From CAVPDG01 sp963702535 (GTDB taxonomy: Bacteria > Chloroflexota > Anaerolineae > Anaerolineales > UBA4823), in the NCBI GenBank assembly GCA_963702535.1, contig CAVPDG010000007.1, positions 248,001-312,000 on the forward strand: a stretch of 64,000 nucleotides of DNA. The letters run 5' to 3'. The notes below the pieces were generated by a model. That model was not told where the DNA came from. It did no database searches and was given only the letters and a program-made list of their open reading frames with translations. Both the position numbers and the translations under genes were made by a program. This document shows positions 39,687 to 49,400 of the stretch, one piece after another (position 1 is the first letter of the stretch; each line of letters opens with the position of its first letter).

Positions 39687-40496
39687 TTAGCAGGGCACAA
39701 TGCCCTTCACAGCCCAAGCAACCGCCGCATAGGAGCGCGGGCCATCTGGTTCCCCATCGACATATGCCAGCCTTACAGCATCGCGAAGTCTGGCTCGCTG
39801 ATCACCGCTCAGAGTGGCAACGTACTCGGCGTGAGGGCCATCCTTACCCGCATAAGGGGCCCAATAGTCATCGAACGATGCGAATTCCATACGGATACTC
39901 AAAGTCGTCTCAACCACATCTCTGAAGCCTGCTGACACCCAGGCGTTCGCCAATTCTCCCGGTCGGGTCATGGGGCGGGTGTAGTTGCGTGCTCGACGCT
40001 CATTGGCCTTTGGATCTAGTACGGCTGCTGTATCGAAGAAGATCCGGTTGGCAACAAAGCCGCCGCGGGCATCCCATATAGCCGCGCCAACCACGGCACC
40101 CGGTCGGGCAACGCGCCGCATCTCGGCAATGGCCTGCTCCGCTCTTGGAACAAAGTGCAATACGAGTAGCGACAGGACTCGGTCGAAGCTATGATTTGAA
40201 AAAGCCAGCGCGCAGGCATCTCCAACTTGGAACGCGATCCGCGGATCTTGACTGTTGCGCTTAGCATGCTTAACGTAGGCAGGCGAAAAATCTATGCCGT
40301 ACAACTGATTTACCTGACATTTCTCCATTAGGGCAAATGCGAGTCGGCCTGTCCCACAGCCGACATCGAGAACGCGTTCGTCCTTGGCAGTGCCGACGAA
40401 ATCAAGAAACGGCTCTGCAAGACGCCAACTCCATCGACCCATTTGCAACTCATATCCGTCGCCGTCGGCTGCCATAAATGTCGAGGAAACAGTCAT
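39687..40496 (-). CDS. cassette gene: class I SAM-dependent methyltransferase, copy 1
   Basis: 269 residues, intact. Motif I VLDVGCGTGRLAFAL, followed by YGIDFSPAYVKHAKR, motif II region DACALAFSNHSFDRVLSLLVLHFV and post-motif EMRRVARPGAVVGAAIWD. The C-terminal ~100 residues (FASFDDYWAPYAGKDGPHAEYV) are typical of UbiE/Coq5-like methyltransferases acting on small molecules. Substrate unknown. A near-identical second copy occurs at 57256 as a separate cassette. Confidence 0.88.
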   Translation of the reverse strand: MTVSSTFMAADGDGYELQMGRWSWRLAEPFLDFVGTAKDERVLDVGCGTGRLAFALMEKCQVNQLYGIDFSPAYVKHAKRNSQDPRIAFQVGDACALAFSNHSFDRVLSLLVLHFVPRAEQAIAEMRRVARPGAVVGAAIWDARGGFVANRIFFDTAAVLDPKANERRARNYTRPMTRPGELANAWVSAGFRDVVETTLSIRMEFASFDDYWAPYAGKDGPHAEYVATLSGDQRARLRDAVRLAYVDGEPDGPRSYAAVAWAVKGIVPC

Positions 40497-40578
40497 AGGT
40501 AAGCTCCTCTGATTATCTTGCCCAGTCTACTTGAGTGATAAGCTGACGCTTCATTTCATCACATCCTTCGTCTGTACC

Positions 40579-40701
40579 GCCTAACGGCTGAGCTCACCTG
40601 CCGCCAGATTTGGCGAGACAACTAGCTCCGAAATCATTGTTTCTACCAAATGGCCGCCGCAGACCCGCGCCGAAGGCGGTCAGGTGGAGCCGGTGTTGGG
40701 C
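40579..40701 (-). repeat. attC of the Rieske cassette
   Basis: 123 bp between GCCTAAC and GTTGGGC. Contains GGCTGAGCTCACCTGCCGCC and GGCGGTCAGGTGGAGCCGGT; very like the attC at 51438. Confidence 0.88.
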
Positions 40702-40730
40702 AGCATTTATGCACAAATACCATTTTATCT

Positions 40731-41059
40731 TTAGGACATTCCCACAAAAATGTCTGTCCCTTCAACTTTGACCGAGTAACTCTCTTCATCCTTCACGCCC
40801 ATTTTTATAAAAACAATCTTGGCATCCGCAATAGCTTTCCCTGTTTTCACATCGAATCGAGCACCATGTCTTGGACATGTGACAATACTTCCCTCCAGAG
40901 AACCTTTTGACAATAACCTCCAAGATGAGTGCACTTGTTGGCGATGGCATAATAGGAACCATCTATATTCGCTAGGAGAACTTCCTTACCGCCTACGACA
41001 ACCAAGATCATCTTGTTTACTGGCAACTCAGCTTTATCGGCCACTCTTATAAATTCCAT
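40731..41059 (-). CDS. cassette gene: Rieske [2Fe-2S] ferredoxin (one frameshift)
   Basis: About 109 residues; an indel near 40910 splits it. ATG 41059 has AGGAG 6 bp upstream. Cluster ligands are present: CTHLGG in the first part and CPRHGARFD in the second, the two CxH boxes of a Rieske ferredoxin. The start MEFIRVADKAELPVNK and end YSVKVEGTDIFVGM fit NirD/Rieske small proteins. It would pass electrons to an oxygenase or reductase encoded elsewhere, because no partner lies in the array. Confidence 0.82.
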
Positions 41060-41131
41060 TTTTGTCTCCTTTGAGATTGTCGAGAATTGAGCGTATTTAC
41101 AATTGCCTTGTCTACTACGCTTGTTGATGCT

Positions 41132-41261
41132 GCCCAACGGCTTGCGTTACCCGCTGGTGGGCGGGACGAGATAACGCTACTTTGGCGGAACCAACTTCAA
41201 GCCAGAGAAAGTGCCTGAAAAACGCGCAACTCCCACCAGTCGGGTGCACGCTTTGTTAGCC
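41132..41261 (-). repeat. attC of the DDAH-like cassette
   Basis: 130 bp between GCCCAAC and GTTAGCC. Complementary arms GGCTTGCGTTACCCGCTGG and CCAGTCGGGTGCACGC. Confidence 0.85.
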
Positions 41262-42160
41262 TGCGGTGGACTTTGCTCTTTCAATCGGCAATGTAGTACA
41301 CCGAAATGAACCAGGTAGTTTTGTTACTTCCGAATAATCAATCAGAATAGGCTCAATACCTTTAGATTCCAACAACGAAGCTAGGCGATGACTCCTCTCA
41401 AGCATGACTACTTTCCGAGGTGAAAGGGCGAAGGTGTTTATCTCCATGTTTGCTGTTTCATTATCTGTAGCTTCTATCAAGTCGAAATGACTTTCGAGCC
41501 ATTTCAGGCTTTCTGGCTTGAAACTCTTCGGGTGAATAAGTCCAATTCCTTTGGCTGGAATGTTGAACTTTGTGTCCAAATGAATTACACCCCTGTGTGT
41601 AAACTTTAGAGTGATTATTTCACGTTCTATTCTTAGCTCTTCAAACTTCCTTCTCAAGCAATTGATACCTTCATCGTTGGTCTCCTCCCCAAAGCCGACG
41701 ATGATGTACTGGTTATCTACTATTACGTCACCGCCCTCGATTGCCCCACTTTCAAGGCGAACAACTTTAGAGAAGCGAGGCAGAAGATTTTGTAGCCCTT
41801 CAAGCTCCCGCTGTCTGTAGTAGCGTCTGGGGTTAGCACAGAAGAAAGTATCGTCAATGGCGAAACCTATATACGCGTGTAATGTTGCACATCACAATAG
41901 GGAACTGGATTTGCTAATAATACTTCAACCCCATTCGCTTTCATAACTTCGATGAACGCTTTTTGTTGCTGACGCACACGCTTATAGTCGTAAAAGGCAA
42001 ACTTGTTATGCCAAAGTTGATAAAAAAGGGCTACGTCAATTCCCCCTAATCGCAGATCGTAAGTAGATATGGGATTGGCTGAACACATAACTACCTTTTT
42101 CAGTGTTGCCGTTTCAGATGGAATCCAAATAGCGAGTTTGTTGGTTTTGTCTTGATTCAT
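41256..42160 (-). CDS. cassette gene: DDAH/arginine deiminase-like amidinohydrolase (one frameshift)
   Basis: About 301 residues; an indel near 41870 splits it. The N-terminal part (WIPSETATLKKVVMC; ANPVPYCDVQHYTR) runs into FAIDDTFFCANPRRYYRQ, then SGAIEGGDVIVDN (EGGD box), GVIHLDTKFN (catalytic His) and the nucleophile region LPGSFRCTTLPIER. These are the landmarks of the dimethylargininase/arginine deiminase/amidinotransferase superfamily, which hydrolyse guanidino groups. Arginine, methylarginine or a related compound is a plausible substrate. The stop overlaps the attC core, as is common for cassettes. Confidence 0.82.
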
Positions 42161-42234
42161 TACAATTCCCTATGAAAGTTATTTCAAAATGCCTTTCCAA
42201 ATGCGACCTACCAAGAAGATTTTGCCGAAAAGCA

Positions 42235-42477
42235 GGCTAACGAGACTGTCGAAAAACCCGATTTTAATTTACGACCAATGCGGGTTTCTTCATATTCATC
42301 TTGGCGTCTACAGCTTCATTTTACTCATTTTTATACTTTTTCGACAGTTTCAACGGTTTGCGTTACTGGCGCTGGGGCGGGCGTGGACACTGCTTGGGAG
42401 CAGAAAAAACTCGAAGCCAGAAAAATGCTTGAAAATGCGCGCAGAATCCCCAGCGTCCAGTGCACGCTTTGTTGGGC
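42235..42477 (-). repeat. attC of the TfoX-VOC cassette, split by a MITE
   Basis: Outer cores GGCTAAC (42235) and GTTGGGC (42471). The site is interrupted right after the left core by the ~110 bp element at 42242-42351; without it the attC would be about 130 bp and match its neighbours (GGTTTGCGTTACTGGCGCTG; CCAGTGCACGCTTT). Confidence 0.82.
42242..42351. mobile_element. MITE-like element, copy 1
   Basis: 110 bp, non-coding, with terminal inverted repeats GAGACTGTCGAAAAA and (reverse complement) GAAACTGTCGAAAAA. It is flanked by the triplet AAC on both sides, a likely target duplication. A second copy sits at 52287-52398, also inside an attC. No transposase with matching ends was found in the window. 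Confidence 0.75.
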
Positions 42478-42496
42478 AGAACGGTGGGAGCGATTA

Positions 42497-42873
42497 TTAT
42501 CCCATTGGAGTACAAATCTCTACTATAGTTCCAAAACAATCTTGAACATACGCAACAATTTGACCCAAGGTTTTGATGAGGGTTTTCTGATTTCAATTGC
42601 GCCGTTTGCAATGGCTTTCTCAAATGCTTTTTCCACATCATTCGTAGAAAAAGCGATTTCAAAACAATTTTTTGTGCCTTTGAGCGGCTCAATTCCTGTG
42701 TTTGATTTCAACATTTCATTATTTGCAAATGCCAAAGTTGTTTCGCCGCTTTCCATTTCTGCATATGTATTTGAATTCGTGAAAACGAATTTTATCTTTA
42801 AGTCAAAACTTCTTGGTAAACTTGTTGCCTTGACTACATCATCTACATAAATAATTACATAATTCATCTTCAT
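42497..42873 (-). CDS. cassette gene: VOC (glyoxalase/bleomycin-resistance-like) protein
   Basis: About 125 residues; an indel near 42560 shifts the last 15. ATG 42873 overlaps the TGA of the upstream TfoX gene (ATGA), so the two are translationally coupled. The sequence NYVIIYVDDVVKATSL, TLAFANNEML, NDVEKAFEKAIANGA and, in the shifted frame, QIVAYVQDCFGTIVEICTP follow the beta-alpha-beta-beta-beta pattern of VOC proteins, which bind metals or sequester small molecules. Substrate unknown. Confidence 0.75.
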
Positions 42874-43210
42874 TTTGTTTTTCCTTTACTTTTCTTTTTG
42901 GGTTTGGGGACGGGAAGCTCCTTTGCGGTAATTCTTATCAAGTTGCTAAACCAATCCTTGTCTTCAAATTTATCTTCAATAAGAAAATTTAATTTTGCAC
43001 CTGGATATGGCGATGCTTCGAAACAACATCACCTATAAAAGCCCTTCCACTGTCTGTTTGTTTTACAAAGAGTTGGTCGTCACATATCAAAGCGACTATT
43101 TTGCCATCGCTATAAATCGCATACTCACCAAACATTTTTTAGAAAATTATTACACCTGCATTTTCGATTTGCTCGGCTATGAATTTGACAAACTCTTCGT
43201 TAGATGAGAT
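42870..43210 (-). CDS. cassette gene: TfoX/Sxy N-terminal domain-like protein (frameshift; start codon unclear)
   Basis: About 113 residues reconstructed across an indel near 43020. Reading SSNEEFVKFIAEQIENAG, then KKMFGEYAIYSDGKIVALIC, DDQLFVKQT and, after the shift, PYPGAKLNFLIEDKFEDKDW with a KPKKKSKGKTK tail. This is the TfoX N-terminal domain pattern (regulators linked to competence in some bacteria, but often stand-alone proteins of unknown role). A GGAG site lies upstream, but the codon at the expected start is ATC, perhaps an altered ATG. With the VOC gene it makes one of the few two-gene cassettes. Confidence 0.65.
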
Positions 43211-43331
43211 TATTTTCTCCTTGTTTTCTTTACCGTTACAGCATTGTAGAACAAATATTCTATTTCGTCAAGGAGGTGTATTCACATAAAATGAAATTTG
43301 TCAGAATCTCAATATTCAATCTGGTTGTTCT

Positions 43332-43451
43332 GCCCAACGGTTTGCGTCAGCCGCCGCTGATGGGGAAAGCCTTGACAGGTGGGAAGACGCTCATCCTATA
43401 CCAGCGCGGAAAATGCCCCAATTCAGCGGTCGGCTGCACGCATTGTTAGGT
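43332..43451 (-). repeat. attC of nucleotidyltransferase cassette, copy 2
   Basis: 120 bp between GCCCAAC and GTTAGGT, nearly identical to the sites at 38493 and 58149. Confidence 0.9.
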
Positions 43452-43593
43452 GGCGTCTGCAACGGAAACGACATTGGTTGCGTATGACACTCCAATCAAC
43501 GGATATGACTATCATTCAATTCCTGCAATTAACTCATCAGTATTTGTTCGAGAGCGGTCTGATAGGTTAGCCTGTGAGCTCTTGCCAAGCTAG

Positions 43594-45521
43594 CGTAACG
43601 GTTGTGCAATCAGTGGTCGAATCGTGAAAAACGGCCACAAAGTGCAAGATTTTTGAACCTTACCAACTGAACACGGACCCTGTAAGCTCAAAGCCATCCG
43701 AACGGAACGAGGAATGGCGATGAGCGAAAACGAAGAGCAAATTCAGCAAACCCAGCACGCATTTTTAGTGGCCTGGGGCCAATTTGCCCAGGCAAAAGGG
43801 CTGACCCAACGAATTGAAGCGGTCAAACTGCGGCAGAATAACTACCACCATCGGCCACAGACGAAAGTGCTGGAATTTCTGGTAGCGATTTTGGGTGGTT
43901 TGAAGCAGTTGCAGGAAATCAGCCTGGCGGCGCATCCACTGGACAAAGATCAGGCAGTCGCAGAAGCCTGGGGACAGGCTGGATGGGCGGATTACAGCGG
44001 GGTCAGCCGGACAATGAGCAGTTTGAGTTGGGAAGAAGCTCACGCCATTGTGGCTGAACTGGATGCCTTCGGTCAGCCGTTCTTGGATGCAGAGTTGGAA
44101 TTGCTGCGCAAACAGAAGAAACGGTTGACGATGGATGGCGACTTGACCGGCATTCCAGTGTCCAACACGAGTACCAGCTATCCCAACGCCGCCTATGGGC
44201 ACATGGATGACGACATTCAACTGGGCTACCAGGCAGGCGTGGTCAGTTTGCTCACCGAAACGTATGGGCGGCTGTGGCTATCTGGCACGCACCATCCGGG
44301 AGATACGGTATCGAGCACCCAGGCAGAGGCATTGGTGCTGGCTGCGGAAGCCAGAATAGGTTTGCGTCCGGTGCGGCGCACCGATTGGTTGGAAAAACGC
44401 ATCCACGAGTATGCACCCATCCTGGAAGCGGTAGAGGAGCGGCTGAAAACACAGCGCAAAGCCGTTGAAACTGCTCAGGAGCGGCTCAAACAAGCACAGT
44501 TACAGGCAGAAGAGAGAAGCCGGGAACTGGAGACCGTTCAACAGACTTATCTGGCCCGCAAAAGATCAGAGCGACCTACCAGCCGTTTAGCTTTACTGCG
44601 CAAGCGAGCCCAAGCAGCTCTGAAGCGGCGGGAAAGTCGCAAAAAAGCGCTCGATGTTGCTCAACGCAAACTGGACAAGACCCAGACCCGCACCCAACTG
44701 CTGCTAAATGAAATCAATGCCTTACGACAACGCCTTGAGCGCTTCAAACAAGAGAACCTGACCAACCAGCAGCCGATCGAAGCCGAGTTCCGCCTGGATG
44801 CCGGTTTTGGCACTTATGAAAACATCGCTCTGTTGGTTGAAATGGGTTATGAAGTTTACACGAAAGCGCATAACCATAAAGTCACTCAAGCCTTGCGCAG
44901 TAAAGCTCAGGAAACCGCTGCCTGGACAAGGGTCGGCGCCAACGCTGAAATGCTTGCCTGGGCGAATATCAAGCTGAAAGGCTGTCCTTATCCACTCGAT
45001 GAAGCTCTGGAACGTTTCTACACTGGCAAAACCCTCAAGCACAGCGCCTTATGTGAATTCGGTAGCGACGCAGTCACTCAGGATTTGCCAGCCTGGTTCA
45101 CTCATTACAATGGCAGACAGACCATTGAAGCGGGGATTAAGGAAAGCAAACAGGTTTTCTATCTACATCGTATCAAGGTGCACTCTGAACCGGCCATTTT
45201 TCTGCAAGAACGCATGGCGCTTTTTGCTGCCAACTTTATCCGCTGGGCGGCATACTGGCTGGCTGAACAACCTCAACCGCAAGAAAATGCGCTCGATATC
45301 CGAAAATTGGGTATCAAACGCCAGGTGCAAGTGGGCGCACACGTTTCCGCACAGGTGATCCGTAATTCAGAAGGTATGTTGTTAAAGTTCAGTGAACACA
45401 GCGCCTTCTCAGGCAAAGTGCTCAATTTACTAAGCGGCGGTCATCCGCCACAGAACAAACAGAAATTTTGAGGTTTTATGCCACTTTTTACCAAATCGCA
45501 TCTGATTGCACAACCGTTACG
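43594..45521 (+). mobile_element. IS1380-like insertion sequence, 1.9 kb
   Basis: Perfect 20-bp terminal inverted repeats (CGTAACGGTTGTGCAATCAG at the left; its reverse complement at the right) and a 4-bp target duplication CTAG at 43590-43593 and 45522-45525. It carries one transposase gene. Comparison with the intact cassette at 38658 gives the exact pre-insertion sequence. Confidence 0.92.
43714..45471 (+). CDS. DDE transposase with coiled-coil insertion (IS1380-like)
   Basis: 585 residues, intact. First aspartate in LTMDGDLTGIPVS (about residue 140), second in RLDAGFGTYENIALL (about 362), glutamate in HYNGRQTIEAGIKESKQVF (about 477), the order of an RNase-H-fold DDE transposase. Between the first and second acids lies a ~130-residue region (about 220-350) rich in Lys, Glu, Gln and Arg with heptad spacing, predicted coiled coil. 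Four-base target duplication and the domain 'RLDAGF...YNGR-TIE' favour IS1380/DDE group 1, but the family call is tentative. Encoded opposite to the interrupted cassette gene. Confidence 0.85.
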   Translation: MAMSENEEQIQQTQHAFLVAWGQFAQAKGLTQRIEAVKLRQNNYHHRPQTKVLEFLVAILGGLKQLQEISLAAHPLDKDQAVAEAWGQAGWADYSGVSRTMSSLSWEEAHAIVAELDAFGQPFLDAELELLRKQKKRLTMDGDLTGIPVSNTSTSYPNAAYGHMDDDIQLGYQAGVVSLLTETYGRLWLSGTHHPGDTVSSTQAEALVLAAEARIGLRPVRRTDWLEKRIHEYAPILEAVEERLKTQRKAVETAQERLKQAQLQAEERSRELETVQQTYLARKRSERPTSRLALLRKRAQAALKRRESRKKALDVAQRKLDKTQTRTQLLLNEINALRQRLERFKQENLTNQQPIEAEFRLDAGFGTYENIALLVEMGYEVYTKAHNHKVTQALRSKAQETAAWTRVGANAEMLAWANIKLKGCPYPLDEALERFYTGKTLKHSALCEFGSDAVTQDLPAWFTHYNGRQTIEAGIKESKQVFYLHRIKVHSEPAIFLQERMALFAANFIRWAAYWLAEQPQPQENALDIRKLGIKRQVQVGAHVSAQVIRNSEGMLLKFSEHSAFSGKVLNLLSGGHPPQNKQKF

Positions 45522-46283
45522 CTAGGAGCTAGCTCTTGATAAACGTCGCAAATTACGAGGCCAGCCCGCAACATGGGTTCATACTCCATCGCACAGTACG
45601 TAGGCTGTAATGGGGCTAGCTGGTCGATGGGCATAGCGTGCTCAATCTTGAAATACGGCTCCTGGCCTCCATAGGCATCGGAGAAGTTATATCGTAAGCG
45701 CGCCAGATTGACACAGATCTGACGGAGAACCTCGAGCTGACCGTACGCAAACCAAAGTTGCCCGCGTGCCATTGCCTTAAGAAATGGGATAATTCATGCC
45801 AGAACCAGTCGAGTTGTCGACGGAGGATCCCGATTTGTTCCACCTCGTCTGCCACTTGGATCGGGAACACTTCCCCAGCCAGAACCCCTTTTTTATCGAG
45901 GAGTACTTTGTAAGCTCCTCCGTGGATGTCATGAAAGTTGCTCTCCCTACCAAACCAAATTTCGCAGTCCGCGCCATTGGAAAAAATAACGAAGTATCCA
46001 TGAGCCCTGCCAAAGTCTTCTAGAAACAAGGGCTCGCCCAGGAGACGAATGAAGCGTTCCCGTTCAGCCAGAAATGTCTCGTACGTCTGATCTGTTGTGA
46101 TGAAGAACAGATCCAGATCCGAGTATTTGTCAGCCTTGTCTTCTGCATACGAGCCACCCAAAAACGCGGCGACAATCCGCTCATCTGCCTGACAAGCACT
46201 TATGAATCGTTCAGGACATCTTGATAATGATCTGGCAGCTGCATTTTGTTCATATCCTTACTCACGATCACTGTACATCAGCC

Positions 46284-46411
46284 ACCTAACGGCCTCGAGC
46301 TAAGCCGCTCGGCGGCTCAGCCTCATCGCCTTCATTCTAGGACAACTCAACAGGCATGGCGCCACTGCGTTTTCGCCCGCCAGCCGAGTCGGCTTCAGCG
46401 AGTTGTTCGGC
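46284..46411 (-). repeat. attC of the CPBP protease cassette
   Basis: 128 bp between ACCTAAC and GTTCGGC. Belongs to the ACGGCCTCGAGCTA subtype, shared with the most distal site at 35046. Confidence 0.82.
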
Positions 46412-46427
46412 GCAGGGGGCCTCCAGC

Positions 46428-47062
46428 TCATAGACCGAACAAGGACATTACAGACAGCAGGAGCCAATGGTGGAGCGTGCTCCATCCGATCGTGCCGTCA
46501 TGCCGAACCTGCCATCCCCACCCGAAGCCGGCCATCCCTGTCACTTCCACGAGCATCAGGGCGCCAAGAAACGGATTGATGGGCGAGAAGATCATTGCCC
46601 TGGGAACATGCCACAAGCCGAACAACGCGGCGTGCGCCAGATTCGCCGCTCCGGGGCGACCAGGGAACATGCGGTGCATCGCGGGAAGCAGACCCGCTCG
46701 AAAGAAGAGCTCTTGGGCAATGGCACTAGCGGGAGCGAGTAGGAATACGGCCAATGGCGTGAAGCCTACATATGCGCTGGTCAGGATGGGGCCGGCCAGG
46801 GCAAGCGAAACGAGAGCAAGCGCAACAATGCCTTTCAGTGACGCGGCGCATGACCAGATAGCACTCGGTGGCAGAATAACCGGAATGGCGGAGGAAGAAG
46901 ACTGCTGCGACTCCCGGCAAGAGTTGGACGAAGGCTGCCAGTACCTCGGGGATCGGCAGAGTGTAGAGCAGCGTGTAAAGGAGCCACAGCAGGAGCATTC
47001 CCACAAGCACACTCCTGCTTGTTCTGGCGGTTGCGCCGATTGGATCGAGCTGGTGTTCCCAT
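46428..47062 (-). CDS. cassette gene: CPBP-family intramembrane metalloprotease (frameshifts)
   Basis: About 210 residues with indels near 47018 and 46850. Basic start MGTPARSNRRNRQNKQE, then helix LVGMLLLWLLYTLLYTLP, PEVLAAFVQLLPGVAAVFFL, and after the shift GIVALALVSLALAGPILTSAY. The active-site motif is AQELFFRAGLLPAM (E-x3-R box), followed by HAALFGLWHV with the metal-binding histidine and a final GTIGWSTLHHWLLLSVMSL. CAAX-protease/bacteriocin-processing proteins of this type cleave within membranes; some confer immunity to bacteriocins. The role here is unknown. Confidence 0.72.
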
Positions 47063-47087
47063 CTTCCCTAAGGACGCTGTTACCTGC

Positions 47088-47152
47088 GCCGAACGTGGGC
47101 ATCAGCCGCCGCGAGCACCGCGAAGCGGTCGGCTGCATGCGCGTTGTTGGGC
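47088..47152 (-). repeat. short attC of the substrate-binding protein cassette
   Basis: 65 bp between GCCGAAC and GTTGGGC, with arms GCATCAGCCGCCGCGAG and CGGTCGGCTGCATGCGC. Much shorter than the other attC sites but with a clear hairpin. Confidence 0.75.
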
Positions 47153-47282
47153 CGCGCAACGCCTTCGTATACATTATCGCAGGAATAACGCAAAATCCAG
47201 ATGCTCCCATGTAGACGAGGGCAGGACAATAAGGCGCACGTTGCCAGCAGCCTGCGCTTGTACCAACTGAAACTCGTCAACG

Positions 47283-49166
47283 TCATTTGGTGTTATCGAT
47301 TCCCAATCCACCAGATCGATTTCGCCTGCGAGGAGCAGCACGAATAACTCGGTCGTGTTCGAGAAACTTGATTTCGATGCGCGGCGTGGTGGGAGAGCCG
47401 TTGAAGTAGTAGGGATTTGCTTCGAGCATCATGCTTTGCCCATAAACCCATTCTTTTATCGCATACGGGCCGACGCCAAGCGGTTTGCGCTTCACATCCT
47501 CGAAATAAGCCCATTGACCGGGTGGCACGTCGGCTAGTTTGCGTCCATCGGCCAGGACTTGGTGGGCGGGCAGTCGGCTGAAGGGCGGCAGAGAATATGG
47601 CAGGTCCCTATAGGTCAATCGAGCACCTGAGAAGCCAGGCTTCCACGTCACACGATAGGCCGTGTCACTCAGAAACTCTACACCGACAATTCTATCGCAC
47701 ACTGGGAACGGATCAGGAAGAGTCGTGCTGAAGGGCCCCGGACCTCGAATAGCGCGATCGCACATCGCGCGATAAGCCAGCTCGTAATCGGTTGCAGAGA
47801 CGGCGACACCGTCTGACCATGTCAGGCCATCTACAAACTCATACGTGACCACTAGCTGTCTCATCGAAAGTTCACCTCCGTTGTAGACAACCTTTTGCCC
47901 CTCTCCATCACGTATCACCACACCTGGCCGAGTTCTAAGACCTCCCCGCTCCAATCCACTACACTGTCACTTTCCTTCACCGTCACGGCATTTTGTATCA
48001 CAGCCCCATTCTCAAACATAGGCAATTGCTTGAGCAACACTGGTTGATACTGGTGGTTGCGCTGAATGACGTCACTGCCCATGATCAGGGTTCGGATGCA
48101 CCTCGGCGACATATGCTTGTTCAAACCAGAGGGGGGCGGCAGGTTCGGCGTCTTCGCCAATGACTATGGTTTCCTTGTTCGGAATGCGCCACTGTGCGGC
48201 GTTCCAGGTGTAAATGCCGTCGTCGGTCGCCACAAAGTTCTCCAGCCCCGGGTTGACGGCGAACACATTTACACGATAGAAGAGCGGAAGTTCGGGTATA
48301 TCCCACGCATATTCGCGTTGCACGATCTGATAGGCGACACGCTGTTCATTGATGCTCATGAGTTCGTCAATGTCTCAAGTGCGGCGTCAGCGACCTCATT
48401 GCACCAACCGGAAAAGTTCTGCCCCTGCCAGTTGTTTGTCGGTGAGGGGATTTGGTCGCAGGCATAGCGTGTGTATGTCTCGAGTCCGCCGAAATCAAGT
48501 TCGGTCGCCCAGGCAAATGCCGCGATCTCAAATTCACGGCGGCTAAGGCCGGTGCCGTCTCCGAAGAACCACTCGGCTGGCATGTGATTGCGGACAATGT
48601 GGATACCGCATGTCTTCATCTGCTCTTCCCATACCGCCGCCCATGTCTGGCGGAAGTTTGCATCGGTCGTGGTCAGCATAGGCTCCAGTTCATCGCCGTT
48701 TGCGTTGGTACGATAGAGCGCACCGCTCGCCAACGCCCAGCCAGCTTCTTCCAGCAAGGCCATACCTCATTCAGGGAGAAGGGATAGCGGGTAAAGTGTG
48801 GATAGTCGCCGTTATACGCCCAATGCCAAAGCGGGATAAACAGATCGGCCTCAAAGGCGGTCGGCGCCATAAGCCAGGGGTACACTGACGGATGAGTCCG
48901 GCACGGTCAGTGCAGTAGGCGATCGCCTGCCGCACCCGCACATCGCTAAGGATTGAGTGTGAAATGGGAAGGTGGGTTGAAGTTGCACTCGGTGTGGCTG
49001 GGAGTATGGCAGTAGGTGGTGGTATGACTGATTCGGCGGGCGACGGCGAGGGAGGCAAACGGCACGATGTCGGGGTTGGCGGAAGTGAAGTCGTTACCGA
49101 CTGGCAGGCGGAAAGCGAGAGGAGAAGCGACAGCCCGATGTGGATGAGGCGGTTCGCGCACATCAC
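47283..49166 (-). pseudogene. cassette gene: peptide/nickel-type substrate-binding lipoprotein with rearranged segments
   Basis: About 630 codons in five frames (indels near 48880, 48770, 48360, 48080 and 47950). The lipoprotein signal (LLLSLSACQ) is followed directly by the middle/C-terminal part of an SBP_bac_5 protein (SDVRVRQAIAYCTDRAGLI; QTWAAVWEEQMKTCGI; ELPLFYRVNVFAVNPGLENF; YTWNAAQWRIP). Only then comes the part usually near the N-terminus (DVIQRNHQYQPVLLKQLPMF; LTWSDGVAVSATDYELAYRA; GPYAIKEWVYGQSMMLEANPYYF). The order is thus permuted relative to the family, or the gene is the remnant of a tandem double-domain protein. Probably non-functional as assembled. Confidence 0.7.
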
Positions 49167-49244
49167 AATTCACTCTTAGCACATGACAAATCGCTGGGCC
49201 ACTTCTTTGATTTGAAAACGGGCAATGCCTTCAACTCCGCGAGT

Positions 49245-49372
49245 AGCCAACGGGTAGCTCAGAAGCAGCGACGATGCCTGCAAGTTACTTTCCTATTCTC
49301 GCGCCATTTTCTAGCAAATCACACTACACGCAAGCGGCAGAGCCGCTGTCCGACTAGAGCCGGTGTTGGGCG
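49245..49372 (-). repeat. attC of the small lipoprotein cassette
   Basis: 128 bp between AGCCAAC and GTTGGGC, with GGGTAGCTCAGAAGCAGCG and CGCTGTCCGACTAGAGCCGG arms. Resembles the sites at 35821 and 37183. Confidence 0.85.
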
Positions 49373-49400
49373 GCTCTCTGAAAAAAACCCGTATCATTCA

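Larger units (their letters stand above)
43496..46253 (-). pseudogene. cassette gene: nucleotidyltransferase, copy 2, interrupted by an IS
   Basis: Same gene as 38658-39485, split by the 1.9 kb IS at 43594-45521 so that the last ~30 codons (43496-43593) lie apart from the rest (45522-46253). Two further indels exist: one base lost near 45780 and two bases lost near 46211. The IS target CTAG is duplicated on both sides, so precise loss would restore the coding sequence apart from the indels. The GGSYAEDKADKYSDLDL core is intact in this copy. Confidence 0.85.
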
